Source: Rouxiella sp. WC2420
GTDB lineage: Bacteria; Pseudomonadota; Gammaproteobacteria; Enterobacterales; Enterobacteriaceae
Direction of reading: 5' to 3'
NCBI RefSeq assembly: GCF_041200025.1
Contig: NZ_CP165628.1
Coordinates: 4,402,001 to 4,466,000, forward strand
Length of the DNA: 64,000 nucleotides
The notes beneath the pieces are model-generated. The model saw only the letters and a program-made list of their open reading frames with translations, ran no database searches and was not told the origin of the DNA. Of the stretch, positions 41,574 through 53,498 are shown one piece after another; position 1 is the first letter of the stretch; every line of letters starts with the position of its first letter. The position numbers and the translations under genes are program-made.

Positions 41574-42292
41574 TACGCGCTCTCCTCTTGGTGCAACTGA
41601 GTTAAATAGAATGCTGCCAGTGCCAGATCTTCTGGACGGGTAACTTTAATATTATCGGATCTTCCAGCCACCAGCTCGGGATGATAGCCACAGTGCTCCA
41701 GCGCAGAGGCTTCGTCAGTGACGATCGCGCCTTCCGCAAGCGCGCGGGCGAGGCAGGTTTTAAGCAGATCCAATGGGAAAAATTGTGGCGTAAGCGCGTG
41801 CCAAAGATCTTGTCTATCGACAGTATGGGCGATTTTTTCAATGCCCGGCTCGCCGCGCTTCATGGTGTCTCGCACCGGTGCGGCAAGAATACCGCCGATT
41901 TTACTGTGTGCGCTGATTGCCAGCAGTCGATTGAGATCATCAATGTGCAAACACGGCCTTGCTGCATCGTGGACCAGCACCCATTCGGCATCACCGGCGT
42001 GTTGCAGCCCAGCCATCACCGAATCGGCACGCTGTGCGCCACCGGTCACCACCTTGACGCGCGGGTCGCTGGCAATCGGCAGTTGAGCAAAAAAGGTGTC
42101 CTGTGGACTAATGGCAACAATAACTTTCTGCACGCGAGGGCTGCGCAGCAACGCGCCAACAGCATGCTCAAGCAGCGTTTTACCCTCGATGGTCAGATAT
42201 TGTTTTGGAAGTTCGCTTTGCATGCGGCTGCCAATACCGGCTGCGGGCAATACCGCGACGATATCGGCCGAGGAGACGGCTGTGTGACTCAT
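41573..42292 (-). CDS. ispD: 2-C-methyl-D-erythritol 4-phosphate cytidylyltransferase
   Basis: IspD joins methylerythritol phosphate to CTP, the third step of the isoprenoid pathway. The 239-residue protein shows the nucleotide-binding [19 protein letters not shown], the GGAQRADSV loop, [10 protein letters not shown] and TDEASALE. Its start overlaps the last four bases of ftsB (ATGA), and its end overlaps ispF by one base. Confidence 0.97.
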   Translation of the reverse strand: MSHTAVSSADIVAVLPAAGIGSRMQSELPKQYLTIEGKTLLEHAVGALLRSPRVQKVIVAISPQDTFFAQLPIASDPRVKVVTGGAQRADSVMAGLQHAGDAEWVLVHDAARPCLHIDDLNRLLAISAHSKIGGILAAPVRDTMKRGEPGIEKIAHTVDRQDLWHALTPQFFPLDLLKTCLARALAEGAIVTDEASALEHCGYHPELVAGRSDNIKVTRPEDLALAAFYLTQLHQEESA

Positions 42293-42618
42293 GGATTATT
42301 GTTGATTCTTACTTGCGTTGTGTTGGAAGCCTGACTGTGCTTATTTTGGTCTGGCACAAGGCGATAGAAACTCTCGCCAGGCTTAATCATGCCTAGCTCG
42401 TTGCGTGCGCGTTCCTCAATCGCCTCCTGACCACCGTTAAGGTCGTCAATCTCTGCGAAGAGTTGGTCATTGCGTGATTTAAGTTTGATGTTGCTGCCCT
42501 GTTGCACTTCAACATCGTCGTTAACCCGCACGTAATCGTGAATACCATTCTTACCCAGCCACAGCGAATACTGTAGCCAGCCAAGTACAATCAATAATAG
42601 CAGCGTTAATTTGCCCAT
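42289..42618 (-). CDS. ftsB: Cell division protein FtsB
   Basis: FtsB is a small bitopic inner-membrane protein that with FtsL and FtsQ activates septal peptidoglycan synthesis. The 109-residue protein has a single transmembrane segment (about residues 4-20, [19 protein letters not shown]), then a periplasmic coiled coil (about 28-70, [21 protein letters not shown]), and ends in [18 protein letters not shown]. It heads the ftsB-ispD-ispF-truD-surE-pcm-nlpD run. Confidence 0.95.
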   Translation of the reverse strand: MGKLTLLLLIVLGWLQYSLWLGKNGIHDYVRVNDDVEVQQGSNIKLKSRNDQLFAEIDDLNGGQEAIEERARNELGMIKPGESFYRLVPDQNKHSQASNTTQVRINNNP

Positions 42619-42822
42619 TCCGCCCCCTGAAAAAGCCGCTCAATCATCCCACAACTTTCACTCTGACTCCACACTGAAGGGGAAATTGACATGCAGATTA
42701 GGAGTTAAGTTAGGAATAAGCACAAGAATGACACAATGGTTTACAACAGTGCGGAGAAAAACGGCATAAATTTGGGGGTAAATTCGTCAGTTTACGAAAC
42801 TGTTGCTAGACGGTGCGGTAAG

Positions 42823-43158
42823 TTACCAACCACTGAGAAATGAGAAGACCATCCAGAACACGCACATCACGGCAAGCCCTGTTAACGGTAATGCTTTCAA
42901 CAAGCTGCCATTGAACAAGGTGCTGAAGGCAATGCCGATAAGCACGGAGATTGGCATTAAAGCCAGGAAAAACGGCCAAGTATAAAGCAGGAAAAACAGC
43001 GTATTGGAACCGTAGACGATAAAGGGGATTGCCAATGCCAGCCAGAAAAACACAAAACCGGTACAACCACCCAGCATGGAGTAGGATGGATCTTCCTTTT
43101 CCTCTGCTTCTGGCCTCTTACCGGTTATGTCGTTGAAAAACTGACTTAACGTTTGCAT
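42823..43158 (-). CDS. ygbE: Inner-membrane protein YgbE (DUF3561)
   Basis: A 111-residue integral membrane protein of the DUF3561 family, of unknown function. It has a short charged N terminus (SQFFNDITGKRPEAEEKEDP) and three to four hydrophobic segments (about residues 32-50, 54-70, 72-85 and 90-108). In E. coli ygbE lies between ftsB and cysC, as here. The 204 bp to ftsB hold no clear feature. Confidence 0.9.
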   Translation of the reverse strand: MQTLSQFFNDITGKRPEAEEKEDPSYSMLGGCTGFVFFWLALAIPFIVYGSNTLFFLLYTWPFFLALMPISVLIGIAFSTLFNGSLLKALPLTGLAVMCVFWMVFSFLSGW

Positions 43159-43186
43159 TGTTCAACCCCCTATTGGCTCGCTGTAA

Positions 43187-43216
43187 ACTGACACGCTGTT
43201 TGGCGTTTTTGTCAGT
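43187..43216 (-). terminator. Possible terminator after cysC
   Basis: ACTGACA and TGTCAGT pair, with an inner ACGC/GCGT pairing. The hairpin lies just beyond the cysC stop but lacks a strong T run on the minus strand. Confidence 0.4.
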
Positions 43217-43221
43217 AACAC

Positions 43222-43827
43222 TTAGGAGTTGATAATACCTCTACGACGTAACACAGCTAATAATTGCGGGACTAAATTTGTTACTAATTGTTCACCATCA
43301 AGATGCACATCGGCCTGCAATGGCGCTTCGTAAACCGAGTCTATCCCGGTGAAGTTTTTCAGCTCTCCGGCGCGGGCTTTTTTGTATAAACCTTTAGGAT
43401 CGCGCGCCTCGCAGATCTCGATTGGCGTATCGACAAATACCTCGATAAACTCCCCGTTATCCAGTAACTCACGCACCATTTCACGTTCGGCACGATGTGG
43501 CGATATGAACGCAGTCAAGACGACCTGACCAGCATCGACCATCAGTTTGGCAACCTCACCCACGCGGCGAATGTTTTCACGGCGATCGTCATCTGAAAAA
43601 CCCAGATCGCGACAAAGCCCGTGTCTTACATTGTCACCATCTAGCAGGTAAGTGCTGACGCCAAGGCTAAACAAGGCCTGTTCCAGCGCGCCGGCTACAG
43701 TGGATTTACCAGAGCCTGACAGCCCGGTAAACCACAGTACCGCGCCGCGATGCCCGTGCTGCTTTTCGCGATCCGCACGCGTCACCGCGTGCGGATGCCA
43801 GACGATATTTTCGTCTTGCAGAGCCAT
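43222..43827 (-). CDS. cysC: Adenylylsulfate kinase
   Basis: CysC phosphorylates adenosine 5'-phosphosulfate to PAPS, the second step of sulfate assimilation. The 201-residue protein has the P-loop [56 protein letters not shown] and [13 protein letters not shown] 43827 gives exactly the E. coli length and starts one base after the cysN stop; the longer in-frame start at 43953 lies inside cysN. It is last of the cysGDNC unit. Confidence 0.97.
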   Translation of the reverse strand: MALQDENIVWHPHAVTRADREKQHGHRGAVLWFTGLSGSGKSTVAGALEQALFSLGVSTYLLDGDNVRHGLCRDLGFSDDDRRENIRRVGEVAKLMVDAGQVVLTAFISPHRAEREMVRELLDNGEFIEVFVDTPIEICEARDPKGLYKKARAGELKNFTGIDSVYEAPLQADVHLDGEQLVTNLVPQLLAVLRRRGIINS

Positions 43828-43828
43828 A

Positions 43829-45256
43829 TTATTTTCCACCCAACAGGTCGCGAGCGCCCCAGTGTGGGAAGTGGCGGCGAACCAGTGCGTTAAGTTCAAG
43901 TTCGAATGCGCTAAAAGCGCCATTATCCTGGTAAACCTGCTCAAGTGCTTCACGCACCAGACCTGCGCCGACAGTCACGTTGGTCAGGCGATCGATAAAG
44001 ATCAGTCCGCCTGTGACCGCGTTTTGCTGGTAGTTATCCAGCACCAGCGGCTCATCAAACGCCAGCTCGACCAGCCCGATACCGTTCAGAGGCAGGCTTT
44101 CGACAACGCGCTGAGTCAGTGAGTTGATTTCCACCTGATATTCGATGTTTTCTACCCGCGCGCGGGCTTTCTTGCCACCGACCTTAATGTCATAGCTTTG
44201 ACCAACGCTCAGTGGCTGTTCGGCCATCCACACCACGTCAACTTTAGCATTTTGAACCGCTTTCACCGTTTCGCTGGCATCAACCAGCAGGTCGCCACGG
44301 CTGATATCTACCTCGGTTTCCAGCACCAGCGTAATCGCCTCACCGGCCCAGGCTTCCTGCAGATCGCCATCGAAAGTTACAATACGTGCCACGGTAGACT
44401 CAACGCCGGACGGCAATACCTTGATTTTCTGACCGACGCGCACCGAACCCGAGGCCAGCGTACCCGCATAACCACGGAAATCGAGGTTTGGACGGTTAAC
44501 GTATTGCACCGGGAAGCGCATCGGCTGCTGCTCGCGGATATTAATGACATTAACGGTTTCCAGCACGTCGAGCAGCGTTGGCCCGGTGTACCACGGCATC
44601 TTCTCGCTCTGGCTGGCGACGTTGTCACCTTCAAGGGCTGACAGCGGCACAAATTTAATATCCAGATCGGTCGGCAGCTGCTGGGCAAAATCGAGGTAAT
44701 CTTGCTTGAACTGCTCGAATACCGCTTCGCTGTAATCCACCAGATCCATTTTATTCACTGCCACTACCAGGTGGCGGATACCCAGCAGCGTAGCGATAAA
44801 GCTGTGACGACGGGTCTGATCCAGCACGCCTTTACGGGCGTCAATCAGCAGGATAGCCAGGTCGCAGGTTGAAGCACCGGTTGCCATGTTACGAGTGTAC
44901 TGCTCGTGCCCCGGCGTATCGGCAATAATAAATTTACGTTTTTCGGTCGAAAAATAGCGATAGGCCACGTCAATGGTGATGCCCTGCTCGCGCTCGGCCT
45001 GCAAACCGTCCACCAGCAGCGCAAGGTCAATCTTCTCGCCCTGAGTGCCGTGACGCTTGCTGTCATTGTGCAGCGAAGACAGCTGGTCTTCGTAAATCTG
45101 GCGCGTGTCGTGCAGCAGGCGGCCTATTAGCGTACTTTTGCCATCGTCGACACTGCCGCAGGTCAGGAAGCGCAGCAGACTTTTGTGCTGTTGAGAGTGC
45201 AGGTAAGCTTCAACGCCACCCTGCTCAGCGATTTGTTGTGCAATTGCGTTATTCAT
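43829..45256 (-). CDS. cysN: Sulfate adenylyltransferase subunit 1 (GTPase)
   Basis: CysN is the GTPase subunit of ATP sulfurylase; GTP hydrolysis drives formation of adenylylsulfate by CysD. The 475-residue protein has the translation-factor type G motifs [30 protein letters not shown] and AVNKMDLVD, and two beta-barrel domains ([17 protein letters not shown] and following). It lies between cysD and cysC, with 12 bp to cysD. Confidence 0.98.
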   Translation of the reverse strand: MNNAIAQQIAEQGGVEAYLHSQQHKSLLRFLTCGSVDDGKSTLIGRLLHDTRQIYEDQLSSLHNDSKRHGTQGEKIDLALLVDGLQAEREQGITIDVAYRYFSTEKRKFIIADTPGHEQYTRNMATGASTCDLAILLIDARKGVLDQTRRHSFIATLLGIRHLVVAVNKMDLVDYSEAVFEQFKQDYLDFAQQLPTDLDIKFVPLSALEGDNVASQSEKMPWYTGPTLLDVLETVNVINIREQQPMRFPVQYVNRPNLDFRGYAGTLASGSVRVGQKIKVLPSGVESTVARIVTFDGDLQEAWAGEAITLVLETEVDISRGDLLVDASETVKAVQNAKVDVVWMAEQPLSVGQSYDIKVGGKKARARVENIEYQVEINSLTQRVVESLPLNGIGLVELAFDEPLVLDNYQQNAVTGGLIFIDRLTNVTVGAGLVREALEQVYQDNGAFSAFELELNALVRRHFPHWGARDLLGGK

Positions 45257-45268
45257 AGTCCGTGCTCC

Positions 45269-46177
45269 TTAGAAATACCCTTGACGCTTTTTAAGCTCCA
45301 TCGAACCCGCCTGATCGCGGTCGATGGCACGCCCCTGACGCTCGCTGGTGGTAGAAACCAGCATCTCTTCGATGATTTCCGGCAGCGATTGTGCTTCGGA
45401 CTCCACCGCGCCGGTCAGCGGCCAACATCCCAGGGTACGGAAACGAACCATTTTTTCTTCAATCTGCTCACCCGGCTGTAAATCAATACGATCGTCGTCC
45501 ACCATCAGCAGCATGCCGTCACGCTCAAGAACCGGACGCGGCGCGGCCAGATATAGAGGAACGATCTCGATATTTTCCAGATAAATGTACTGCCAGATAT
45601 CCAGCTCGGTCCAGTTGGACAGCGGGAATACGCGGATACTTTCACCCTTGTTAATCTGACCGTTATAGTTGTGCCACAGCTCAGGACGCTGATTTTTCGG
45701 GTCCCAACGATGGAAACGATCACGGAACGAGTAAATACGCTCTTTGGCACGAGACTTTTCTTCGTCACGACGCGCGCCACCGAAGGCAGCATCAAAGCCG
45801 TATTTATTCAGCGCCTGCTTCAGGCCCTCGGTTTTCATGATGTCGGTATGCTTGGCACTGCCGTGAACAAACGGGTTGATGCCCATCGCTACGCCTTCCG
45901 GATTTTTGTGCACCAGCAGCTCAAAACCGTAGTTTTTAGCGGTACGATCGCGGAACTCGTACATCTCCTTGAATTTCCAGCCGGTATCGACGTGCAGCAG
46001 CGGAAATGGCAGCGTGCCCGGGTAAAAGGCCTTGCGCGCCAAATGGAGCATTACCGAAGAGTCTTTGCCGATGGAATACATCATCACCGGGTTCGCGAAT
46101 TCAGCCGCAACTTCGCGGATGATATGAATGCTTTCCGCCTCCAGCTGTCGTAAATGGGTGAGTCGTTTTTCGTCCAT
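45269..46177 (-). CDS. cysD: Sulfate adenylyltransferase subunit 2
   Basis: CysD is the catalytic subunit of ATP sulfurylase, joining sulfate to AMP from ATP. The 302-residue protein has the PP-loop pattern [45 protein letters not shown] and [15 protein letters not shown], and ends KKRQGYF. Its stop lies 12 bp before cysN and its start follows cysG by 9 bp. Confidence 0.98.
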   Translation of the reverse strand: MDEKRLTHLRQLEAESIHIIREVAAEFANPVMMYSIGKDSSVMLHLARKAFYPGTLPFPLLHVDTGWKFKEMYEFRDRTAKNYGFELLVHKNPEGVAMGINPFVHGSAKHTDIMKTEGLKQALNKYGFDAAFGGARRDEEKSRAKERIYSFRDRFHRWDPKNQRPELWHNYNGQINKGESIRVFPLSNWTELDIWQYIYLENIEIVPLYLAAPRPVLERDGMLLMVDDDRIDLQPGEQIEEKMVRFRTLGCWPLTGAVESEAQSLPEIIEEMLVSTTSERQGRAIDRDQAGSMELKKRQGYF

Positions 46178-46186
46178 ATCAGATCC

Positions 46187-47611
46187 TTAAGCCAAATTCA
46201 CGACCGACGGGCGCTGGGCACCGGCAGTCTCTGGATGATGCCCAAACCAGGCGAGTTGGTGATGAAGTTCAACGACTTCACCGATCACCAGCAGGGCCGG
46301 TGAAGGCGCCTGTTGGGCTAATTGTTCTAGATTTTCCAATGTTCCGGTCAGCACTTGTTGATCGGGACGCGTGCCACGACCAATCACCGCCACTGGCGTA
46401 TCCGCTGCGCGCCCGTGAGCAATAAGGTTACGGCTGATGTCCGAAGCTTTCATCGCGCCCATATAAATCGCCAGCGTCTGCTGCCCTCGGGCAAGCTCGG
46501 ACCATTGCAGGCCATTGCCATCGGTGCGAATCTGGCCGGTAATAAACATCACGCTCTGCGCGCGCTCACGGTGAGTCAAAGGAATACCCGCATAGGCCGT
46601 TGCGCCCGCTGCAGCAGTAATGCCCGGCACCACCTGAAAAGGAATGCCCGCCGCGGCGACAACTTCCAACTCTTCGCCGCCGCGACCAAAAATAAACGGG
46701 TCACCGCCTTTCAGCCTGACCACTTTTTTTCCCTGTTTGGCCAGTTCGACCAGCAGACGATTGGTCTCTTCCTGCATCACCAGATGATTCCCGGCGCGTT
46801 TGCCGACACAGATTTTTTCCGCGTCGCGGCGCACCAGATCCAGCACTTCCGCGCTGACCAGGAAGTCATAGAGCACCACATCGGCCTGCTGCATCACCTG
46901 TAAACCTCGCAGAGTGAGCAGTCCGGGATCGCCAGGACCGGCTCCAACCAGAGTCACCATGCCCTGATGAGTGGCGTCGTCTGGCGCGTCTATTAATTGT
47001 TGTAACGCCAACTCGGCTTCCTTGAACTGCCCCCCGGCGGTCAAAGAAGCGAAGTTGCCGTCAAATGCCTGTTCCCAGAAACGGCGACGCGCAGACATCA
47101 TGCCAAAGCGCTGCTTGACCCGCGATCGCCAGCTTCCTGCGATTTCTGCCATCTTGCCCAAACTGGCAGGCAGCAGTGTTTCTAGCTTTTCACGCAGCAT
47201 TCTTGCAAGCACCGGGGCTTGCCCGCTGGAAGAAATCGCGACCACAATCGGTGAACGATCGACGATAGACGGGAAGATAAATGAACACTTGGGCTGATCG
47301 TCAACCACGTTGGCCAGCACCCGGCGCACGTTTGCTTCCTCGTAGACCTCGGCGTTGAGCCGCGGATCGTCAGTCGCCGCAATGACCAGAAAAACGTCGT
47401 CGAGCTGCTCGGCAATGAACGACTCTGCCAGCCATTGAATGGCCGACTGCTGGTGTAAATGTTCGACTTCCGAGGAAAGTGATTGTGCAACAACCCGCAC
47501 TTCCGCACCTGCGCGCAGAAGGAGATCAATTTTTCGTGCAGCCACTTCTCCGCCGCCAACAACCAACACCGGACGTTGTTTAAGATCGGCAAATATAGGG
47601 AGATAGTCCAC
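46187..47611 (-). CDS. cysG: Siroheme synthase CysG
   Basis: CysG makes siroheme, the cofactor of sulfite reductase CysI, from uroporphyrinogen III: two methylations, dehydrogenation and ferrochelation. The 474-residue protein fuses the N-terminal NAD-binding dehydrogenase/ferrochelatase ([38 protein letters not shown]) with the C-terminal uroporphyrinogen methyltransferase ([43 protein letters not shown]). In E. coli cysG sits with nirBD; linkage to cysDNC puts the cofactor and the pathway in one operon. The 206-bp gap to iap holds the divergent promoters, likely under CysB. Confidence 0.97.
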   Translation of the reverse strand: MDYLPIFADLKQRPVLVVGGGEVAARKIDLLLRAGAEVRVVAQSLSSEVEHLHQQSAIQWLAESFIAEQLDDVFLVIAATDDPRLNAEVYEEANVRRVLANVVDDQPKCSFIFPSIVDRSPIVVAISSSGQAPVLARMLREKLETLLPASLGKMAEIAGSWRSRVKQRFGMMSARRRFWEQAFDGNFASLTAGGQFKEAELALQQLIDAPDDATHQGMVTLVGAGPGDPGLLTLRGLQVMQQADVVLYDFLVSAEVLDLVRRDAEKICVGKRAGNHLVMQEETNRLLVELAKQGKKVVRLKGGDPFIFGRGGEELEVVAAAGIPFQVVPGITAAAGATAYAGIPLTHRERAQSVMFITGQIRTDGNGLQWSELARGQQTLAIYMGAMKASDISRNLIAHGRAADTPVAVIGRGTRPDQQVLTGTLENLEQLAQQAPSPALLVIGEVVELHHQLAWFGHHPETAGAQRPSVVNLA

Positions 47612-47817
47612 AGCAACCTTTTAGCATAAGTAAATCCATAATATGACTATACGGCTTGGCCGCGATCCATATGAAATGATGAAATGGAATGATTAGTTCC
47701 AGAATGGAATATAGCCCCGAAAAAGCTCGTTTTGAGAAAACACTAAATTGTTAATTTATCCGCTGAATCGCATACTATGCCCTGACTTTCCAAGGACGCC
47801 TGATAAGGATTTTTAGT

Positions 47818-48858
47818 ATGCTCTTTCTTCGCCACGTAGCGCGTTCAGCCTTGCTTTTGACGCTAGGCGGCCTTTATGCAACCGGTGCCGTGGGCCAATC
47901 TTTAAAAACTCAGCCAGTCGGACACATTGCCGAGCAACAAACGCGACATATCGCCACCTATTTTCCCGGACGCATGGCCGGAAGCCCGGCCGAGATTATT
48001 GCCGCGGATTATCTGAATCAAAGTCTGAGCAAAATGGGTTACCAAAGTCACCTGCACGCTTTTGATGCCCGCTTTCTTTATACCAGTCAGAACGGTCGCC
48101 AAAACTGGCACAGTGTTCACGCCACTTCAGTGATCGCCGACCGCGCCGGCAAAGTGCCGCAGCAGATCGTAGTCATGGCGCATTTCGATACTTATCTGCC
48201 ACAAAGTGACGCCGACAGTGACCACAACCTTGGCGGTCTGACGCTGCAAGGTGTCGATGACAACGCGTCTGGCGTCGGCGCGATGCTCGAACTGGCCGAG
48301 CGGATGAGCAAAGTCTCTACCCATTACAGCCTGCGTTTTGTGGCGCTGAGCGCTCAGGAAGCAGGAGAGCAAGGGGCGAAAGATTATCTTGCTTCGCTCA
48401 GCCCGGAAGAAAAAAAGCGCACGCTACTGGTGATCAATATTAATTCGCTGATCGTCGGCGATCGGCTGTATTTCAACAGCGGCCTCAACACTTCATCGGC
48501 AGTGGCCAAGCTGTCGCGCGACAAAGCGCTAAACTTCGCTCGCCGCATGGGCATCGCCGCGACTACCAGCCCTACCGGCACCAGCTGCTGTGAAGGACTA
48601 GAGGCTTTGGACAGCGAACACATTCCTCTGTTGCTAGTTTCTGCCAGCGACTGGGGATTAGGCAAAAAAGACGGTCAGCAGCAGCGCTCTGTCAGCAAGT
48701 ATTTCCCCGACGGCACCAGCCGCTATCAGGGGCAAATCGACAATCTGCAATATCTCGATCGGATCTTGCCGGGACGGATCGCCAGACGAGAAAAAGACAG
48801 CGTAAAAATTCTGCTGCCTTTACTTAAAGAGTTAGCCAATCCGTCTATTCGCTCCTGA
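47818..48858 (+). CDS. iap: Alkaline phosphatase isozyme conversion aminopeptidase (M28)
   Basis: Iap is a secreted zinc aminopeptidase of family M28; the E. coli protein trims the N-terminal Arg of alkaline phosphatase in the periplasm. The 346-residue product has a signal peptide (basic start, hydrophobic SALLLTLGGLYATGAVG) and M28 metal blocks MAHFDTYLPQ, GVDDNASGVGAML and SAQEAGEQGAKDYL (catalytic Glu). RBS AAGGA lies ahead of ATG 47818. It diverges from cysG and converges on cysH. In E. coli the type I-E CRISPR-Cas locus lies between iap and cysH; here the gap is 37 bp and empty. Confidence 0.93.
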   Translation: MLFLRHVARSALLLTLGGLYATGAVGQSLKTQPVGHIAEQQTRHIATYFPGRMAGSPAEIIAADYLNQSLSKMGYQSHLHAFDARFLYTSQNGRQNWHSVHATSVIADRAGKVPQQIVVMAHFDTYLPQSDADSDHNLGGLTLQGVDDNASGVGAMLELAERMSKVSTHYSLRFVALSAQEAGEQGAKDYLASLSPEEKKRTLLVININSLIVGDRLYFNSGLNTSSAVAKLSRDKALNFARRMGIAATTSPTGTSCCEGLEALDSEHIPLLLVSASDWGLGKKDGQQQRSVSKYFPDGTSRYQGQIDNLQYLDRILPGRIARREKDSVKILLPLLKELANPSIRS

Positions 48859-48895
48859 ATGTTTGCTCCAGGGATGGGGGCAAACGGCCGCGCAA

Positions 48896-49627
48896 TTACT
48901 CGTGCAATCCGCACTCGCGTTTTAGGCCGAAGAAACGGGTATCTTCCTCCTTCATGCCCTCTTCCCACTTCTTCGTGGTGTGCGTATCGCCAACCGACAG
49001 ATAGCCCTGATCCCACAGCGGGTGATAGCTCAGTCCGTGCTGCTTGAGGTATTGGAAGATCTGACGGTTGTCCCAGTCGATGATTGGCAGAATTTTAAAC
49101 ACCCCGCGCTGCACCGCCAACACCGGCAAATGCGCCCGGCTGCCCGACTGTTCGCGACGCAGACCGGCGAACCAAGTCTGCACTCCCAACGTTTGCACCG
49201 CGCGGTTCATCGGCTCAACCTTGTTAATCAAATTATATTTCTCGATGCCCTCGACGCCCTGTTCCCAAAGTTTGCCGTAGCGCGCTTCCTGCCAGGCGGC
49301 AGAATGCTCGGCACGAAAAACCTTAAGGTTGAGATTAAGCTGTTCGGTTAAAGAATCGATAAACTGATAGGTTTCCGGGAACAGATATCCGGTGTCAGTG
49401 AGGATAACCGGAATGTCAGGTTTCTGGCGGGTGACCAGATGCAAACATACCGCCGCCTGAATCCCAAAACTTGACGATAAAGTGAACTCGCCCGGCAGAT
49501 TTTCCAACGCCCAGCCAACACGTTCTTCCGCCGAAAGTTTTTCCAGCTGGCCGTTGATTTCGGCCAGGGCCAATGCCTGCCCGGACTTGGGCAGAGCATT
49601 TAATTCTGTAAGGGAGAGTGCTGTCAT
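48896..49627 (-). CDS. cysH: Phosphoadenosine phosphosulfate reductase
   Basis: CysH reduces PAPS to sulfite with thioredoxin or glutaredoxin. The 243-residue protein has the PP-loop-like [48 protein letters not shown] and the catalytic C-terminal motif KRECGLHE. The C-terminal Cys is the single active-site Cys of the enterobacterial type, with no Fe-S cysteine pairs. It is third in the cysJIH operon, 11 bp after cysI. Confidence 0.98.
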   Translation of the reverse strand: MTALSLTELNALPKSGQALALAEINGQLEKLSAEERVGWALENLPGEFTLSSSFGIQAAVCLHLVTRQKPDIPVILTDTGYLFPETYQFIDSLTEQLNLNLKVFRAEHSAAWQEARYGKLWEQGVEGIEKYNLINKVEPMNRAVQTLGVQTWFAGLRREQSGSRAHLPVLAVQRGVFKILPIIDWDNRQIFQYLKQHGLSYHPLWDQGYLSVGDTHTTKKWEEGMKEEDTRFFGLKRECGLHE

Positions 49628-49638
49628 ATCGCCTCCTG

Positions 49639-51369
49639 TCAGTCGTAAAAGTCGCGTGCCGGATCAAGCACCGGCTTGATGATTCCAGCGCGGATCACGT
49701 AATCGCCGAAGCCTTCATTCGCCGTGCGTTCTTTCGCCCAACGACCCACCAGCTCATCGATAATCGCCAGAATCTCTACATCGCTGATATTTTCGCGATA
49801 CATACGCGGAATACGTGTACCTTCGCGGTTACCGCCCAGATGCAGGTTATAACGGTTCATGGCTTTACCGACTAACCCGATTTCGGCCAGTAGCGCACGA
49901 CCACAGCCGTTAGGGCAGCCGGTCACGCGCAGTACAATGTGTTCTTTGCCGACACCGTGCCGATGCATGATGCCTTCGACCTGGGTCACGAACTCCGGCA
50001 GGAACCGTTCAGCTTCAGCCATCGCCAGCGGACAGGTTGGATAAGACACGCAGGCCATCGAGTTTTTACGCTGCTCGGTGACGCTGTCATCGATTAACCC
50101 GTGATTCCGTGCCAGGGTTTCGATCGCATCTTTATCTTTCTCGCTCACACCCGCAATAATCAGGTTCTGGTTCGCCGTAAGACGGAAATCGCCTTGGTGA
50201 ATACGGGCAATCTCGGCCAGACCGGTTTTAAGCGGACGACCCGGATAATCCAAAATACGCCCATTCTCGATAAACAGTGTCAGGTGCCACTGATTGTCGA
50301 TGCCTTTTACCCAGCCGATGCGATCGCCACGCCCGGTGAATTCGTAAGGACGGACGTCGCCAAAGGTAACTTCGGCACGTTTCTCGACTTCAGCCTTAAA
50401 GGTCTCAACGCCGACGCGCTCAAGGGTATATTTGGTTTTCGCATTCTTACGATTGGTGCGGTTGCCCCAGTCGCGCTGTGTGGTCACCACGGCTTCTGCG
50501 ACGGCCAGCGTTTTATCCAATGGAATAAAGCCCAGCTCGCTGGCAGTACGGGCGTAGGTTGCCTTGTCGCCGTGAGCGATTGACAGGCCGCCGCCGACCA
50601 GCACGTTAAAGCCTACCAGCTTGCCGTTCTCGGCAATCGCGACAAAATTCAGGTCATTGGCGTGCAAATCCACGTCGTTCTGCGGCGGGATAACCACAGT
50701 CGTCTTAAATTTACGCGGCAGATAAGTCGAGCCTAGAATCGGCTCTTCGTCAGTGGTCTCAACCTTTTCCTGATCCAGCCAGACTTCTGCATAGGCACGA
50801 GTGCGCGGCAACAGGTGCTCGGAAATTTTCTTCGCCCACTGCCAGGCTTCATAATGCAGCTCTGACTCCACCGGGTTCGAAGTACACAGCACGTTACGGT
50901 TCACGTCATTGGCGGTCGCCAGCGCGTCGAGTCCCAGTTTGTTGAGCAACTGATGCACCGGCTTGACGTTCTGCTTCAAAATACCGTGAAACTGGAAGGT
51001 CTGACGGTTGGTAATACGGATACTGCCGTAAATAGTGCTGTCTTCGGCAAACTTGTCGATACCCAGCCATTGCTCAGGCGTCATCACTCCGCCCGGCAGG
51101 CGGCAGCGCAGCATCATTGCATGGCGCGGTTCGAGTTTTTGCTCGGCACGTTCGGCACGAATATCACGGTCATCCTGCTGGTACATGCCGTGAAAACGGA
51201 TCAGCAGGAAGTTATCGCCATTAAAACCGCCGGTAAGGCCGTCAGACAGGTCTTCGGTAATAGTGCCACGCAGGAAATTACTTTCTTTTTTAAGGCGTTC
51301 TGCGTCAGTCAACTTGCCTTCGACCACCAAAGGTCCGGGATGTTTTTCGTTCATAATTTCGTTGCTCAT
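49639..51369 (-). CDS. cysI: Sulfite reductase hemoprotein (beta) subunit
   Basis: CysI reduces sulfite to sulfide by six electrons using siroheme coupled to a 4Fe-4S cluster. The 576-residue protein has the substrate-binding region with [12 protein letters not shown] and [15 protein letters not shown], and the cluster Cys motifs [15 protein letters not shown] (C-x5-C) and [10 protein letters not shown] (C-x3-C). Its start overlaps the cysJ stop by one base. Siroheme would come from CysG encoded nearby. Confidence 0.98.
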   Translation of the reverse strand: MSNEIMNEKHPGPLVVEGKLTDAERLKKESNFLRGTITEDLSDGLTGGFNGDNFLLIRFHGMYQQDDRDIRAERAEQKLEPRHAMMLRCRLPGGVMTPEQWLGIDKFAEDSTIYGSIRITNRQTFQFHGILKQNVKPVHQLLNKLGLDALATANDVNRNVLCTSNPVESELHYEAWQWAKKISEHLLPRTRAYAEVWLDQEKVETTDEEPILGSTYLPRKFKTTVVIPPQNDVDLHANDLNFVAIAENGKLVGFNVLVGGGLSIAHGDKATYARTASELGFIPLDKTLAVAEAVVTTQRDWGNRTNRKNAKTKYTLERVGVETFKAEVEKRAEVTFGDVRPYEFTGRGDRIGWVKGIDNQWHLTLFIENGRILDYPGRPLKTGLAEIARIHQGDFRLTANQNLIIAGVSEKDKDAIETLARNHGLIDDSVTEQRKNSMACVSYPTCPLAMAEAERFLPEFVTQVEGIMHRHGVGKEHIVLRVTGCPNGCGRALLAEIGLVGKAMNRYNLHLGGNREGTRIPRMYRENISDVEILAIIDELVGRWAKERTANEGFGDYVIRAGIIKPVLDPARDFYD

Positions 51370-53171
51370 TAATAGACATCTCGCTGATAGCGACGCTCAA
51401 AGCGCAGGTCACTCAAGAATTCATCGGCGGCTTCAAGGCTCATCGAACCATGCTCGGCGATAAGCTCGAGCAGTGTCTGTTCTACGTCTTTTGCCATACG
51501 GTTTGCATCACCGCAGACATAAATATGCGCGCCTTCCTGCAGCCATTGCCAGACCTCGGCACCTTTGGCGCGAATTTTGTCCTGCACATAAACCTTCTCG
51601 GACTGATCACGAGACCAAGCCAGATCGATATTGGTCAGCAGACCGTCTTTGACGTAGCGCTGCCATTCAACCTGATACAGGAAATCATCGGTAAAGTGCG
51701 GATTACCGAAGAACAGCCAGTTTTTGCCGCCTGCTCCGTCGTTGTCGCGCTGCTGCATAAAGGCGCGGAACGGCGCGATACCGGTTCCTGGGCCAATCAT
51801 GATGACCGGCGTTTCGGAGTCGACCGGTAGTCGGAAGTTATCGTTGTGCTCAATAAACACGCGGACTTCACCCTCTTCTTCCAGACGATCGGACAAATAG
51901 CCAGAAGCACCACCGCTGCGCGCGCGGCCGTCAATGTCGTAGCGCACTACACCTACAGTAATGTGCACTTCGGTATCCGTTTCGGCCTGCGACGAGGCGA
52001 TAGAATACAGGCGCGGCGTCAACGGGCGAAGCAGGTCGATTAGCTGTTGCGGCTGCAGCTCGGTCGGCGCACGGCGAACCATGTCTACAAACGGCGTGCT
52101 GTGGGCGTACTTTTGCAGCGCGCTCTTGTCAGTCAGCAGCGCCAGCAGATCGGTATCGCGACAAACCGCGGCATACTTATCGACAATCACCGTCGTGTTT
52201 TGCGTCAGTTCGATGTGATGCTGAAGCGCGTCACTCAACGGCAGGCTTTTGCCGTTAATATCGACAGGCTCATCGCCCTTCAACCACAACAGCTCAACGA
52301 GTTCTTTGACCAAAGCAGGATCGTTTTCAAACCATACGCCCAGCGCATCGCCCGGCTGATAACGCAGGCCAGAATCACCCAAATCTATTTCAATATGACG
52401 AACGTCTTTGTCAGAATCTCGACCGGTGATTTTTTGATTCACTGCAAGCAGCGCGGTCAGCGGCTCTTCCTTGGTGTATGGGCTGCTATCGACCAGATTA
52501 ACATTACCGGCAACCGATGCCGCCTGAGCAACCGGCGATTCTGCAGGAACACGTTTTTTCAACGCTTCAACCACGCGCTGGATCCAGTCGGTGGCCAGAT
52601 CCTGATATTCAACGTCGGCGTCAACGCGGTCGAGCAAACGCTCTGCGCCCAGCTCGCCCAGACGGGTGTCAAAGTCTTTGCCCGCCTGGCAGAAGAATTC
52701 GTAAGAAGTATCGCCGAGGCCAAACACTGCAAATGCGCTGTCAGCCATATTGGGAGCTTTCTTGGACATCAGGAATTTGTGCAGCGCAACCGCCTCTTCG
52801 GCAGGTTCGCCCTCTCCCTGAGTAGAGGCGACTAACAGCAACAGTTTCTCCTGGCCTATCTGCTTGAACTTGTAGTCGCCGGCATTCACCAGATTAACAT
52901 TAAGCTTAGCTTCAACTAGTGCATCACGCAGCTGCTCGGCCAGACGGCGCGCATTACCGGTCTGCGAAGCAGAAATCAGAGTAATCGACGCTGCCGCGGC
53001 AACGGGAGCTGGCGCTGCTACCGCGCCCGGCTGCTGGTTGGTCAATCCCCAAAAATAACCTGAAAGCCAGGCCAATTGGGTCGGCGAGTATTCACCAATC
53101 GCCGATTGCAGCCGTGCCATTTGCTCCGGGTTTAGGGGGAGCAAAGAAGTAGGAGGTGCCTGAGTCGTCAT
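51369..53171 (-). CDS. cysJ: Sulfite reductase flavoprotein (alpha) subunit
   Basis: CysJ passes electrons from NADPH through FAD and FMN to CysI. The 600-residue protein has an N-terminal flavodoxin domain (about residues 65-205, [43 protein letters not shown]), the FAD-binding domain ([32 protein letters not shown]) and the NADPH-binding C terminus ([34 protein letters not shown]). Length equals E. coli (599). First gene of cysJIH. Confidence 0.98.
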   Translation of the reverse strand: MTTQAPPTSLLPLNPEQMARLQSAIGEYSPTQLAWLSGYFWGLTNQQPGAVAAPAPVAAAASITLISASQTGNARRLAEQLRDALVEAKLNVNLVNAGDYKFKQIGQEKLLLLVASTQGEGEPAEEAVALHKFLMSKKAPNMADSAFAVFGLGDTSYEFFCQAGKDFDTRLGELGAERLLDRVDADVEYQDLATDWIQRVVEALKKRVPAESPVAQAASVAGNVNLVDSSPYTKEEPLTALLAVNQKITGRDSDKDVRHIEIDLGDSGLRYQPGDALGVWFENDPALVKELVELLWLKGDEPVDINGKSLPLSDALQHHIELTQNTTVIVDKYAAVCRDTDLLALLTDKSALQKYAHSTPFVDMVRRAPTELQPQQLIDLLRPLTPRLYSIASSQAETDTEVHITVGVVRYDIDGRARSGGASGYLSDRLEEEGEVRVFIEHNDNFRLPVDSETPVIMIGPGTGIAPFRAFMQQRDNDGAGGKNWLFFGNPHFTDDFLYQVEWQRYVKDGLLTNIDLAWSRDQSEKVYVQDKIRAKGAEVWQWLQEGAHIYVCGDANRMAKDVEQTLLELIAEHGSMSLEAADEFLSDLRFERRYQRDVY

Positions 53172-53260
53172 CGCGGTACGAATTCCCTTATTGCTTAAGC
53201 CAGTATCAATGGGCCGTTAAATGGTTAAGAGTTTGATAGCTTGTAAGGTTAACCAGCAGG

Positions 53261-53288
53261 ATCATAACAATTAAATAAGTGATGGGAA
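53261..53288 (-). promoter_or_regulatory. Candidate cysJIH promoter
   Basis: On the minus strand TTCCCA (53288-53283), a 16-bp spacer and TATGAT (53266-53261) lie about 90 bp upstream of cysJ. The weak -35 would fit a CysB-activated promoter. The rest of 53172-53498 is AT-rich and otherwise shows only the hairpin at 53433-53453. Confidence 0.35.
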
Positions 53289-53432
53289 TATTAAATAACC
53301 ATAATGACTAAGTGTTTTTTCAGATAGGATCAACCAGTAAAAGTGGTAAAGCAGCGTTTATAGGCTACTGAAATAACTAATAAAAAAATCAGGGTTATTC
53401 GATATCAATAAATGGGGGGCTATAAATGAGAA

Positions 53433-53453
53433 AGCCCCGCATTTGCAGGGCTA
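53433..53453 (-). terminator. Probable terminator of the alpha/beta hydrolase gene
   Basis: AGCCC and GGGCT pair around CGCATTTGCA. The hairpin lies about 45 bp past the stop of the minus-strand gene, with only a short T run (GGCTTTCTC). Confidence 0.45.
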
Positions 53454-53498
53454 AATTTTTCATTCCGTTCACCGACTTGCCGCCAGGCTGAACGGCAA

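Noticed and set aside
48859..48895. Possible CRISPR-Cas locus at the iap-cysH junction
   Set aside because: The gap is 37 bp with no repeats.
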